Assembly (NCBI GenBank): GCA_021234155.1
Contig: JAJEKV010000163.1
Coordinates: 461,215-525,214, forward strand
Source: Isoetes taiwanensis
Lineage: Eukaryota; Streptophyta; Lycopodiopsida; Isoetales; Isoetaceae
DNA length: 64,000 bases
Reading direction: 5' to 3'
The translations under genes were made by a program, and so were the position numbers. The notes below the pieces were generated by a model. That model did no database searches and had not been told where the DNA came from. It was given only the letters and a program-made list of their open reading frames with translations. The stretch's first letter is position 1. The number at the start of each line of letters is the position of its first letter. This document shows positions 13,064 through 22,326 of the stretch, in pieces.

Positions 13064-13630
13064 ATGGCTCGAACCAAGCAAACCTATAGGAAGGGCGGCC
13101 CTAGGCCTACCCTCTCCATCCATGGCGGCGGGGCGGCATGTGAAGAAGATACCGAGAGCACCTCGGCCCAAGAAGGGGAAGAGGAGCTTCCCCACCAGCA
13201 GCAAAGAAGAGCGGGTCGCACCACGATGCCGAGCAGCCCCTTCGCCGGCAGGAACACAAAGAACCGACACTCGGCCACTTCGGGCCACGCATTAACCGGG
13301 CGGAGGAGCAGTGGAGGGAGGAGCAGTCCAGCAGCCAGGTGGATGGGGTTTCGGCCTTCGCCCCAAAGAAGAAAAGGTAAGGAGAAGGTCAAAGGAGTGG
13401 TCTCAAAGAGAGGGCCGCAAGGAGGAAGAGGAACGCCGAGGAGGAGCTGGGGCGGAAGAGCTTTGGAGGATCTAAAGAGAAGAAACGACGGTCCGAACCG
13501 TCAGGCAGAGGAGGCCTCCCCGGCCATGAGGAGGAGCAGGTGGAAGGAGAGGAGGAGGGAAGAAGATGAGCGGGGCAAGGGCGACCCAGGACCACCCGCC
13601 CGGGCAGGGCCTAAGCCACCGGGGTGGTAA
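13064..13630 (+). CDS. Gypsy leader ORF with histone H3-like N-terminus
   Basis: A 188-residue frame in the 5' internal part of the gypsy element. It starts MARTKQT and continues with Y, then RK and GG. The first seven residues equal those of histone H3, and R8 and K9 are kept (A7 is Y). H3 similarity ends there: the rest is a basic, low-complexity protein rich in R, K, G, P, S and E, with runs such as RRSSGGRSS. The frame is open upstream to 12935, but I prefer the ATG at 13064 because removal of the initiator Met before Ala would give the mature H3 start. No enzyme domain is seen. It lies 570 bp after the primer site and about 4 kb before the capsid region, where chromoviruses normally have no extra gene. 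The 3' part may be frameshifted. A chance match is possible but unlikely. Confidence 0.55.
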   Translation: MARTKQTYRKGGPRPTLSIHGGGAACEEDTESTSAQEGEEELPHQQQRRAGRTTMPSSPFAGRNTKNRHSATSGHALTGRRSSGGRSSPAARWMGFRPSPQRRKGKEKVKGVVSKRGPQGGRGTPRRSWGGRALEDLKRRNDGPNRQAEEASPAMRRSRWKERRREEDERGKGDPGPPARAGPKPPGW

Positions 13631-14297
13631 AGAAGCAGAAGGCGGGCGAGCCGGCCTTCGGCTTTGAAGGAGAGGATCGGGCTTCACCGGTAGCCGCCTC
13701 AAGGCATACCAAGAATACCTTCTGCCGGTGGACAAGGTATAATGATTGGTCTTGCCGCCGAGCGTCCAGCAAGACCGGGTGGAAGGAGGCCGGCCGCCAA
13801 AGAACCAGCCAAGCCACCGCCGCCCACGGCCGAGAGCCCGAAGAAGACCCACCATGGGCCTAACTCGGTACACTCCCGTGTCTTCCAGGAGATTAGACAC
13901 TTTCAACAGTGCACTAATCTCCTTATTAGGGAAGGCACCCTTTGAGCGACTCATGCGGGAGGTGATCAAAAGTTAGTCGCCGACTTCTGAGTGGCGTCCC
14001 TCACAACTTCGGGTGTTGCAAGTAGCCGCGAGGCGAGCTCACCCGATTGTTTGAGGAAGGGAACCTCTCTAGCGATCCAGCGAAAGAGGGTGACTTTGAT
14101 GCCCAAGGATATACACTTGGCGCGTCGCATCCGCAAGGAATACCCTTGAGGATGCATTTTTGTCCAACTAATGTAATCATTAAGTTCTATAAATATAAAA
14201 TTTTGTGTGAAACTAGCCATTAATTCGAGTATGAAAATATGTTTAGGTATAAAAACATGTTTGAGTAGCTAAATAGAAAAAAAATTAGAAAAATTGC

Positions 14298-14600
14298 AAA
14301 AGGAACCCGAAATCGGATCCCGTCGCGCCAAATACGTCTGCGCTCGCGGCCTTGAGACCCGTTTCCAGCTTGACGCCACCCGATTTCGCCATTTTGTACC
14401 TAATCCGTGTCCAAATTAAGTAAGAAAAGTTGCTAATTAAGTTAGAAACATGCCAGGGAATCATATTAGGATCTTCTAACACTCTAAAATTTTTCCTAAA
14501 GGTTGAAATAATCCGAAATCCCGGATCCGTCGGCGCCAAATCACGTCTGCGCTTTCGCGGCCTTGAGACCGATCAGCAGCGCCACCGATTTCGCCTCGAT
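14298..14600 (+). repeat. Direct repeat inside the gypsy 5' region
   Basis: A segment of about 85-90 bp (14306-14390), containing 'ggccttgagacc' and ending 'cgatttcgcc', recurs at 14520-14600, separated by about 130 bp of AT-rich sequence. The copies differ mainly at CG and CAG positions. No coding role is apparent. It sits between the H3-like ORF and the second extra reading region. Confidence 0.7.
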
Positions 14601-14883
14601 TTGCCAAACTTGACCAAATTTTAACCAACAAACCGCCATGTAGTGTTTCTTGCTTTGTTTTGTTTAGAATTGCACTTCATGGTAGCTCATTTGGACACCC
14701 AAGGCCATAGATTTGGAGTCTTCCCCATCAAGAACCTTTGTGCCGGAACCAGAGGCACCACTAGTCTATAAAAGGGCCCTCATTTGTCATTTTCTCCCCA
14801 TCAAAAGTGCTCCTAGCTCTGTGGCGATTTTCTAGCCCCTTGCTCAAATTCGGTAGCCATTTTTCATAGCCATCTACTGCTCA

Positions 14884-16399
14884 ATGGCGCCATCAAGCTT
14901 TGTTAGATGGTACAATGACTCTAATCATATCAGAGTGAACTCCCTGGCTGACCAAGCCTTTCATGTCTTGATCATCTCTTTGATCTTCATGCCACCTTAA
15001 CGAGAACCCCCTATTGGCGACATCATGTGTCAATATGATCGACAAATTACGCCCTCGGAAGTTAGCTTGCCACCTAGGGGAGGAAATGGGTCTCCTTAGA
15101 CACCCTTGCCCAAGCCATAGGTGGGGGATCGAGGGCAAGGGTAGATTGTGGGATAGAACGAGAAACATGCGGACTACATGACTGTAAGCATCATAGGCAT
15201 AGGTATCTTCGGGCCAAGCGGCTTTAGCATTGTTCATGCGGTATAGAGGCGGTTAACCAACGGGGAGCCATCAATCCAACCCTTGGATTTGGCACCACTC
15301 GACACCGGCGGCCGCACGGATAAGCATCCGGAGATCGAGACCTCGGCATCACGAACACTCACGGCTCCACGCCGGAAACACCTATGTTGCAGATTGAACC
15401 ACGACTTCTGAAGAGGAGGAGGAAAGGCAAGTTGGGAGATGAGGGAGGCGGGAAGAATGGAGAGGCGTATAGCTTCGACAACAAGAAGTTCTAAAGGCGA
15501 GACTTGAGCCACCGGTGGGGTATCGGCCCTTACCCGGTGATTGCTCGGCGGCGAGGGAGTACATATTGTCGCCAAAACCAGACATCCTCAACCTTCCCTA
15601 TTGCCAAGAGGAGAACCTAGCCCCGGGATAGGCGAGCTCCTAGGTCTAATGGCACGAGGAGCAGGGGTAGCGACTTCATCGACTATTCCTACCGGGGAGA
15701 TCCCAAGGGAGGTAGCCGGCGACACTCTATGCGGGGAAACCATGTGGGATATCCAAGCATACCGGCCGAGATAAAGGCGGATGTTTCAACAATGACGGCA
15801 AGAGCATTCACGAGGAGGAATTCCGGGAGATCGAGGCGGATTATACAAGCCCGGGAAGGCGGCTCAACCCGGCGAGCGGTCGCGGGGAGCATGCGTGAGG
15901 CATCTAGCGGCATTAACGGAAAACGCAACAACAATGTGGAGGGACCCGCGAAGATCTTCACGGCAATAGATATCTTCCGGTCGGCGGTGGCGAGAAAAGG
16001 CCGGGGAGCCTCGGGGCCACATAGGGGTAAATCACTAAGGTACTATCTTCCGGCCCTCGGCCCGAGGGGACGGATGATAGTCTTTCACAAGGAGTTCAGC
16101 CCAAAGGGTGAAGAATCGATGGCGCTCCTTATAGCACTACGGGGTTTGGGCTGACCGCGCCAAGATAGATGTCGGAATGGACCATGTTATACTCTTTAAG
16201 AAGCGGTAGCACTTCACGCCCTCGACTTCCAAGGGGCCACCTCGGAGATGCGCCTTGTCGATTGGTAGCGGCAAGCGCACGAATTACCGGCACCACGGTA
16301 GCAAGAGCATTAGAGGGGTCGGCCGAATCTTTGCTTGAGAACATGGGCAAGGGCACAACATTCAAGAAAATCAAGAACTTCTTCAAGCGACGCCATTGA
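14884..16399 (+). pseudogene. Second extra reading region of the gypsy element, function unknown
   Basis: A broken coding-like stretch starts at an ATG (14884, MAPSSFVRWYND) and ends with a basic tail (FKKIKNFFKRRH, stop at 16397-16399). Between them, frames of 77, 141 and 76 residues (15541-15774, 15729-16154, 16169-16399) follow one another with small shifts. The composition is GC-rich and unlike the AT-rich DNA at 16400-16620. I recognise no domain. It could be the N-terminal part of a long gag or an additional ORF upstream of gag. Frames cannot be restored from this single copy. Confidence 0.35.
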
Positions 16400-16639
16400 T
16401 GGAAGAATTGCTTGCTAACTTAATTAAAGTACATTGTAACTCCTTTTAAGTATTATCATGAAGTCCATTAAATGTATTTCTATATACTAATTAATGTATT
16501 ACCATGATTTTGACTTGTAAAAGAAATTTTCATATGATTTCTTTTGTACCTAACAACAATTTAATTGTAAGCAAAAATGATCATTGCCTAACCTAATAAC
16601 ATGTATTAATGATCAATCCTTGCAGCAAGGAACTCAAGT

Positions 16640-17605
16640 GCAGGATCTCAAGATCAGCACCGACCACGCAATTGGGTACCAAGGAATCTGTTTGGCAGGG
16701 AACAAGAAGATGTTGAGCAGGATATGTCACCAGAGGCAGTCAACGCAAGGTTAGTGCAGATGAGGAATCAGATGCAACACCTCATCAACTGGGCGACACC
16801 TCTCATGAATGCAGGGAAGATGGTCACCCACCTCCACCTTGTTTTAGGGTGGTGGCGAAGTTCCTCGGCCCGAGGAAGGGGAGGGCAACCCGAGGGGGAA
16901 TGTCGGGGATAGGAGAAGGGAAGAGGAGAACCGGGAGTCCATCATCATCTAGCTCCGGCTCGTGAGGGCTGACTCTTCCGGTGGCAGCGGCTCTAGCTCG
17001 ATAGTGACTGCGGCACACCTAAAGGCAAGAAAAAGGGCAAAAAAGGCGGATGATTACGAGAAAAAAGGTGGATAGTGCTATGAGCAATGTATGGAAGACA
17101 AAGGAAAGGCTGGGCGGTTCTCGGGGAAAGGCAGGTCGGGCATGGAAGGCTGAAGCATGGCTTGATGAAATGGAAGAATTTGGTAACTCTTACGGGATGA
17201 AAGACAAGGATATAGGGAAAGTTGCTACAGCTAACCTCATTGGACCGGCAAGGATCTGGTGGAAGGGATATGCTAAGTCTAACAAAGCTGAAGAGGAACA
17301 ATTGCAGATTTAAGACTTTTAGCAAGGCTTTAAAAGTAAGCACTATGTACCAAGGTCTCATACTAGTAGGCAGATCCAGTGAGTTTCTGAGGTTGAATCG
17401 GGTACATTATCGATTGGCTAAGTATACCAGAAGAATTTATGAGGCTCGGTGAATGTTCACGGAGTCTCGAGAGAGGCAAGCCGTGGATACTTACATTGAG
17501 GGGTTGAACAGCAATATCAAGAGGCTTGTTAGAGCAATCAACCGAGAAGTCGGTCAGCCTTGAGTAGAAGATAAAGCTATAAGTTTGGAGGAGGCACCGG
17601 CAACT
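16640..17605 (+). pseudogene. Gypsy gag: linker and capsid (Retrotrans_gag)
   Basis: The frame at 17050-17313 encodes AEAWLDEMEEFG and later ANLIGPARIWWKGYA, typical of the Ty3/gypsy capsid region (Retrotrans_gag). It continues in other frames through LVGRSSEFLRLN (17365-17400), AKYTRRIYE (17420-17445) and ERQAVDTYIEGLNSNIKRL (17475-17530). Upstream, 16700-16800 encodes a helical linker (SPEAVNARLVQMRNQMQHL). The protein would form the cytoplasmic virus-like particle. At least three frame shifts occur, mostly beside CAG/CTG or CG sites. Confidence 0.8.
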
Positions 17606-17607
17606 CC

Positions 17608-18033
17608 GTGAGAAGCGATCAACCTTTAGGGGTAAGAGTTCGGGCGTGCTCGAGGGGGCAATATCGGGGTAAGCAATCAGCGGCTACACCATCGAGGGAG
17701 TCGGCAGACAAGGTAAGGGTAAAAGCAAAGCTTTTGGGGGCCAGTAAGCCCGCGAGAAGCGCATCGGGGGGCAGCGCTCTTAAAGCGTCTCCTAGGCAGT
17801 CTGCTAGAAGGAAAAGAGGCGAGGAATGCATTGAGAAAAGTTATGCCAGGTGCTTCCGGCCAGGGCACCGGACACATGATTGTCCATTCGTCATGCGGTC
17901 GGCTTTGGCGAGAACTCTTGGATTGGGACTCCCCAGCGAAGCGGGGCGGGGCGATGACCAGCGAGGAGGGCCCCGCGACTTCATAGATGGTGAGTGTCAC
18001 ATATGTGCAAACATTGAGTCAGGGATGAGATAG
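17608..18033 (+). pseudogene. Gypsy nucleocapsid zinc knuckle region
   Basis: A basic, Ser/Arg-rich frame contains RCFRPGHRTHDCPF (about 17845-17885). This is most of a CCHC zinc knuckle: one Cys, the His and the last Cys are spaced correctly, but the expected first Cys is Y/A here ('tatgccaggtgc'). The missing Cys lies beside a CAGG site, so sequence error is possible. The role would be RNA binding during packaging. It connects gag to the protease. Confidence 0.65.
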
Positions 18034-18059
18034 AGAATCGAGTCAAGCTGTCGCCAGCG

Positions 18060-18370
18060 GTGATGGGATCATAGATAGTAATCCTTATGTAATCCTCATA
18101 GATCTGGTAGCTCTCATAATTTTGCATCTCTAGATTGGTACTGCTCTAATGAAGAATAAGGTATTGAAGTCTAAGCCAAGGCCGGTGTAGCTATGGCCTT
18201 GGCGCCATTCGACACACTAAGGGGAGGAGGATCACCTTTGACATAGACCTTAGTGGGGCTAAGTGGCCGATGGGATGGGGCAGAAGTCATGGACATTGGA
18301 AGATATGATTTGATAGTGGGGATGGAATTTTTGAAGCCCGACCAAAGCCATGATTGATTGCGCCCAGGAA
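18060..18370 (+). pseudogene. Gypsy aspartic protease (degraded)
   Basis: Short in-frame pieces match a retroviral-type protease: SGSSHNFASLDW (about 18095-18135), then MDIGRYDLIVGMEFLK (about 18290-18340), which is the usual second half. The catalytic Asp is not readable: 'agatctggtagc' gives RSGSS where DSGSS is expected, consistent with loss of one T from 'gattctggt'. It lies between the zinc knuckle and RT as expected. It is broken as written. Confidence 0.65.
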
Positions 18371-18488
18371 TGAAGTCTCCATGGCGGCAGGAGGCGGCAG
18401 CAAGTTGATAGTGAAAGGTAGAAGCTACATTCTCCTATGCGGTGTATTTCTTTGAAGCGGACTAAGGAAGAGTATAGAAAGGAATAAA

Positions 18489-19480
18489 GTGGATTACATC
18501 TTGAGGTTGGAATCAGTTGGGCGAAGGCAAGCGGGGGGAAGTGACCCAAAGGGAATCACTTGCCCGAGGCAGATAGCAAAGGCTTATTTAGGAGTTCAAG
18601 GATGTATTCCGGATGAAATCCGGCGAAATTTGCCACCTTATAGGGGTGTAGAATGTGAGATCACATTGGCTCGGGATCACGAAGCCTACGATGAAGCGCC
18701 ATATAGAATGAGCATTCGAATTGGTGAGCTCAAAAGCGGTATTGCGAGGAATTGCTCGAGCTTGGATTTATAAGAGCAAGTGTGTCTCCTTTGGACACCT
18801 ATACTCTTTGTCAAGAAGAAAGATGGAAGCTTAAGAATGTGCATAGACTATCGCCCGACTTAATAAGCGGGCGATAAAGAATAAATATGCATTGCCAAGG
18901 CGGATGACCTAATGGATCAGCTACAAAGGAGCAAAAGGTATTCTCTAAGATTGATTTAAGATCGGGGATACCATCAGATAAGAATAAAGGAAGAGGACAT
19001 CCATAAGGCTGCTTTTTCGAGCGGTATGGTCATTTTGAGTTCTGATAATGCCCTTTGGATTGTCGAGCGGCTCCCATAGCGTTTATCGCCTCATGAGCGA
19101 TATCTTGAGAGACTTCTTGGATGAGTTTGTTATTGTCTTCTTGACGACATCTAATCTGACAAGTCCCTTGAAGAGCATTGTCGACATCTCGGGGAAAGTG
19201 TTGGAGAAGTTGAGGCGTCATCGGTTGTATGGGAAGCTCTCTAAGTGCCACTTTGCAAAAGTAGGGTGGAGTACTTGGGGCATGTAGTAACATCAGGGAA
19301 TCTCCACAGATCCATCTAAGATTGAGGCAATAGTTGATTGGCCAGCTCAAGGAATGTGTGAAGTAAGAAGCTTTTCGGGTTGGCGGGATACTACTGAGAA
19401 AGTTCGTGAAGGACTTTGCTAAGTGGGCGTCCCCTCACCGGACCTCACTAAGGCCAAGAAGATTAAGGATTGGGCTAGCC
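18489..19480 (+). pseudogene. Gypsy reverse transcriptase
   Basis: Pieces of a Ty3-type RT: NLPPYRGVECEI (about 18628-18665), the P-L-F-V-K-K-D-G-S core (about 18800-18830), MCIDYR (18839-18856), MPFGLS (19048-19065), then RDFLDEFVIVF (19109-19141) leading to the catalytic motif. The expected FLDD reads FLTT because a base is missing in 'ttcttgacgacatc' (about 19138-19151). HRLYGKLSKCHFAK follows (about 19216-19260). It would copy the element RNA into DNA. It is frameshifted in several places. Confidence 0.85.
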
Positions 19481-19539
19481 ATTGGTTAGAAAGTCAAGCT
19501 TCTTTTGAGAAGCTTAAAGAGGCCTTAACTTGACACCGG

Positions 19540-19920
19540 TGCTTGTTCTCGGATCCAGTAAGGATAAGTTGATAGCAACAGATGCAAACAAGATAGCAAT
19601 GAGGCGATCTTGATGCAAGAAGGAAGGGTAGTCGCCTACGACTCAAAGAAGATGAGCGGCGCCGAACAACGCTACCCAACCCATGATCGGGGAGCTCCTA
19701 GCCATTGTCGGGGCATTGAGGATATGGAGGCATTATTTCTTTGGGAAGGAAGTTTGGTTAGATCACGATCACCACGAGCCTTGGTATCTTTTCACCCGAC
19801 CACTCCTCAACTTAAGGCAAAGGAGGTGGATGGAATTCCTTGAGGAATACGATTTTGATATTATATATAAGCTGGTAAGCTTAATGTTGTAGCGGATGCC
19901 CTCTCTAGGAGGCCATTTCG
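19540..19920 (+). pseudogene. Gypsy RNase H
   Basis: Frames encode ILMQEGRVVAYDSKKMSGAE (19610-19668), RYPTHDRE (about 19670-19692), LLAIVGALRIWRHYFFGKEV (19695-19755) and RQRRWMEFLEEYDFDIIY (19818-19872), the standard Ty3/gypsy RNase H region (RNase_H_like). It would remove the RNA template strand. Two small shifts separate the pieces. It directly follows RT and precedes integrase. Confidence 0.85.
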
Positions 19921-20039
19921 GACACAAGGGCGCATTGTAATCACGATTTCCACCCTTTCGAAAGTGAGTTTGGCAAGAAGATTGAGGAGTCCTTGCCAAC
20001 CGATGTGGACTTCAAGGAGGTGTGGGAAAGCCTCTCCAA

Positions 20040-20985
20040 GGAAGCGAGAAACGGACAAGGGCGGGGAAGCCTTCAAGCATTTTAAAAGGAAGGCAACTTT
20101 GTTGTACCACAAGCATAAGTTGTGTGTGCAGAATCTTGAGGGGTAAGGAAGTTAATTCTTCATGACACACATAACAGACCCAATAGCGGGGCATCTTTGG
20201 CTTCATGAAGACCTATTTCAAGATTAGTAGTTACTTCCGGCGGGGAATGAAGAGGCGAGATAGCTGCATATATTAGGGATTACCCGGTTATGTCGGCAGA
20301 CCAAAGGCGGACAACCCGGATTAGGGTGCTTTAGAGCCATTGGGGTGCCAAATGCAAAGTGGGAGGTCATAAGCATGGATTTCATCACGGGACTCCTAGA
20401 ACTCTTGAGGCAAGGATGCATTGATGGTTGTCGTAGATAAGTTATCTAAGATGGCACATTTCGTGCCTTGCAAGGACAGACACCGCATTAGACCTTTGCC
20501 AAGTTATTTGTAAGGGAGATTTTTTAGACTCCATGGCATGCCTGGGGAGATAATATCGGATAGAGATTCTAAGTTCATGAGTGCCTTTTGGCGGGATCTC
20601 TTTAGCACCCATCAGGGACGAAGCTCTCCATGAGTGCGGCATATCATCCCCAAGCAGGATGGCCAGGCGGAAAGGACGAATCGGATCATTGAAGACATGC
20701 TTGAAGCTATGTGTGGAACAAGCGTCCAAGTGGGATGAGTACATTCACTTGGTGGAATTCGCCTAACGGCGATTGCCAAGCGAGTCATCTCGGATGTAAG
20801 CCTTTCATGGTGAACTTCGGCTACCGGTGCTTAACCCGGGATACGGCACAATCCGTGTCCAAGGTAGAAGTGTCCCAGCAAATGTTAGGGGATATCGTGA
20901 CTAGTAGAGGAAGTAAGGGGTTATTTATTGGCAGCAAGAAGTCGGCAGAAGAGTGTAGCCAGGCAAGCCAGGGACCGTAAGGGAG
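20040..20985 (+). pseudogene. Gypsy integrase catalytic core
   Basis: The pieces carry the D-D-E residues of retroviral integrase: SMDFITGL (about 20370-20394, first Asp), [15 protein letters not shown] (about 20548-20592, second Asp) and AERTNRIIEDMLEAM (about 20664-20709, Glu). HPQ(A)DGQAE context is present. It would join element DNA to the chromosome. Frames shift between the pieces. The C-terminal part continues in a clean frame at 20992. Confidence 0.85.
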
Positions 20986-20991
20986 TTTAAG

Positions 20992-21597
20992 GTGGGAGAT
21001 ACCGTTTGGTTGAAGATCAAGGTGAAGCAAGCCAAGCTGCGGATTGGGAGCTGCAAGAAGCTTGCCCCTAGGTGGGCTGGGCCGTTCAAGATTTTGGAGA
21101 GAGTGGGCTCTCAAGCCTACAAGTTGGATCTTCCAGCCCATCTTAAGGTCCACAAGGTCTTCCACGTAAGTTTATTAAAAAGGCACAATCCTAACCACGA
21201 GGAGGTTTTGGATACTCCAACCTTGTTGGAAATGGCGGAGGAACAAGTAGAAATAGTGCCTGAGTCACTTCTTGATAAGTCATTCAAGAAGACTAGGAGG
21301 TCTCAGTTCCTCCAATACCTGGTTAAGTGGAAGCACTTACCCGTGGAAGATGCGACATGGGTATTGAAGCAGGATTTGGAGAAGCAATACCCAGAGTTTA
21401 TGAAGGAGTTTGATGGGCGAAGTCTCAGACTTGAATTGGTCGACCCGACTTGCCGGTGGTTAGCTAGTATGTTGTTAGTTAGCCTTAAGCCTGGCGCATG
21501 CATTCTAGTTAGTAGGGTGCATGTGCGAACCTTGGATCGTGTAAATGCGATGATGGGATCGCCTTTAGGGCATTCTAGGCCACCCACGCACCAATAG
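20992..21597 (+). CDS. Gypsy integrase C-terminus with GPY/F motif and chromodomain
   Basis: A clean 201-residue frame. Residues 28-50 (WAGPFKILERVG..AYKLDLP) are the GPY/F-type module, followed by HVSLLKRH. Residues about 88-137 form a chromodomain: LLDKSFKKTRRSQFLQYLVKWK, then LPVEDATWVLKQDL, ending YPEFMKEF (positions approximate). The Trp of VKW and the Trp of ATWV, typical of the fold, are present. In chromoviruses this module directs integration toward chromatin carrying methylated histone H3. The frame starts within the polyprotein, so the ATG is not a true start. This is the best preserved coding piece of the element. Confidence 0.85.
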   Translation: MGDTVWLKIKVKQAKLRIGSCKKLAPRWAGPFKILERVGSQAYKLDLPAHLKVHKVFHVSLLKRHNPNHEEVLDTPTLLEMAEEQVEIVPESLLDKSFKKTRRSQFLQYLVKWKHLPVEDATWVLKQDLEKQYPEFMKEFDGRSLRLELVDPTCRWLASMLLVSLKPGACILVSRVHVRTLDRVNAMMGSPLGHSRPPTHQ

Positions 21598-21870
21598 GTG
21601 CGCATGACCATTAGGGTCATGTGAGTGAGGAATGAGGCATAGTGGGCGATGATGGGACATCGATCGGATGATCTCTATGCCACGATGCGGGATACGCACA
21701 CCTGGCCGTAGGAGGGTCATGGTGAAGCTTAAGTGATCATGCGCGATGATGGGATCGTGAGACGTTCCCTAGCTGAAACCCTCGGGGCATGATGCACTTT
21801 GGGGTGTACTTTCGATCGGGGGGGATCGTGTACAAGGTAGCACTCGATCATGGGCAATGATGGGAACATC
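21547..21870 (+). repeat. Degenerate ~98-bp tandem repeat in the gypsy 3' region
   Basis: A GATGATGGG core recurs with starts at about 21547, 21645, 21743 and 21854 (spacing 98, 98, 111), usually preceded by GC and followed by a ATCG-like sequence. The surrounding sequence is only partly alike. It overlaps the end of the integrase frame and continues into the non-coding region before the 3' LTR. Confidence 0.6.
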
Positions 21871-22313
21871 TTAAATGATCCCTAAGCTCAAATCCGAAAG
21901 GGCCATGATCTTGGGCAAGGTAGTAGGACAACCTTGAGCCAGTAGTTCGGCTCAAGGAGGTAAGGGGGGTGGTCCCCTAAAACCACAAATTATTAACTAA
22001 ACTAACGTAATGTGCTCCTTTTGCGGGCAAGTAGAAGGAGGACTTCAACGAGAGGGAGCGTTACGAGAAGATAGGGGAGCCATAATTAGATTATGAACCC
22101 TAATAACTCTTATAATAGTAGTTTGAATTATTATAAGAAATAGCGATTGTTAAGGCTATATAATTTTGTATAAGTACAAATATAGCCTAAAATTTTCACT
22201 TGAACTAATAAAACTTGATTGCTAAGCTAAATTAAAAGGTTATGACATGTTGTTACATTGCGGGGTATAAGGTAGGTTCGTCACCTTTAGCTTAATCTTG
22301 AGGACGACATTGT

Positions 22314-22326
22314 CCTAAGGGGAGAA
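22314..22326 (+). other. Polypurine tract
   Basis: A purine-rich stretch 'aaggggagaa' lies immediately before the 3' LTR (TGTGGCGG at 22327). This is the expected position and composition for the plus-strand primer of reverse transcription. Confidence 0.75.

Noticed and set aside
13084-13976. Several overlapping frames on both strands in the GC-rich part of the H3-like region
   Set aside because: Mutual shadows from low-complexity, stop-poor sequence. Only the frame with the H3-like start is kept.
18489-20985. Treating gypsy RT/IN frameshifts as proof of an ancient dead element
   Set aside because: The LTRs are still similar, the TSD is perfect and an empty site exists. Frameshifts cluster at CAG/CTG/CG sites, so many may be sequence errors.
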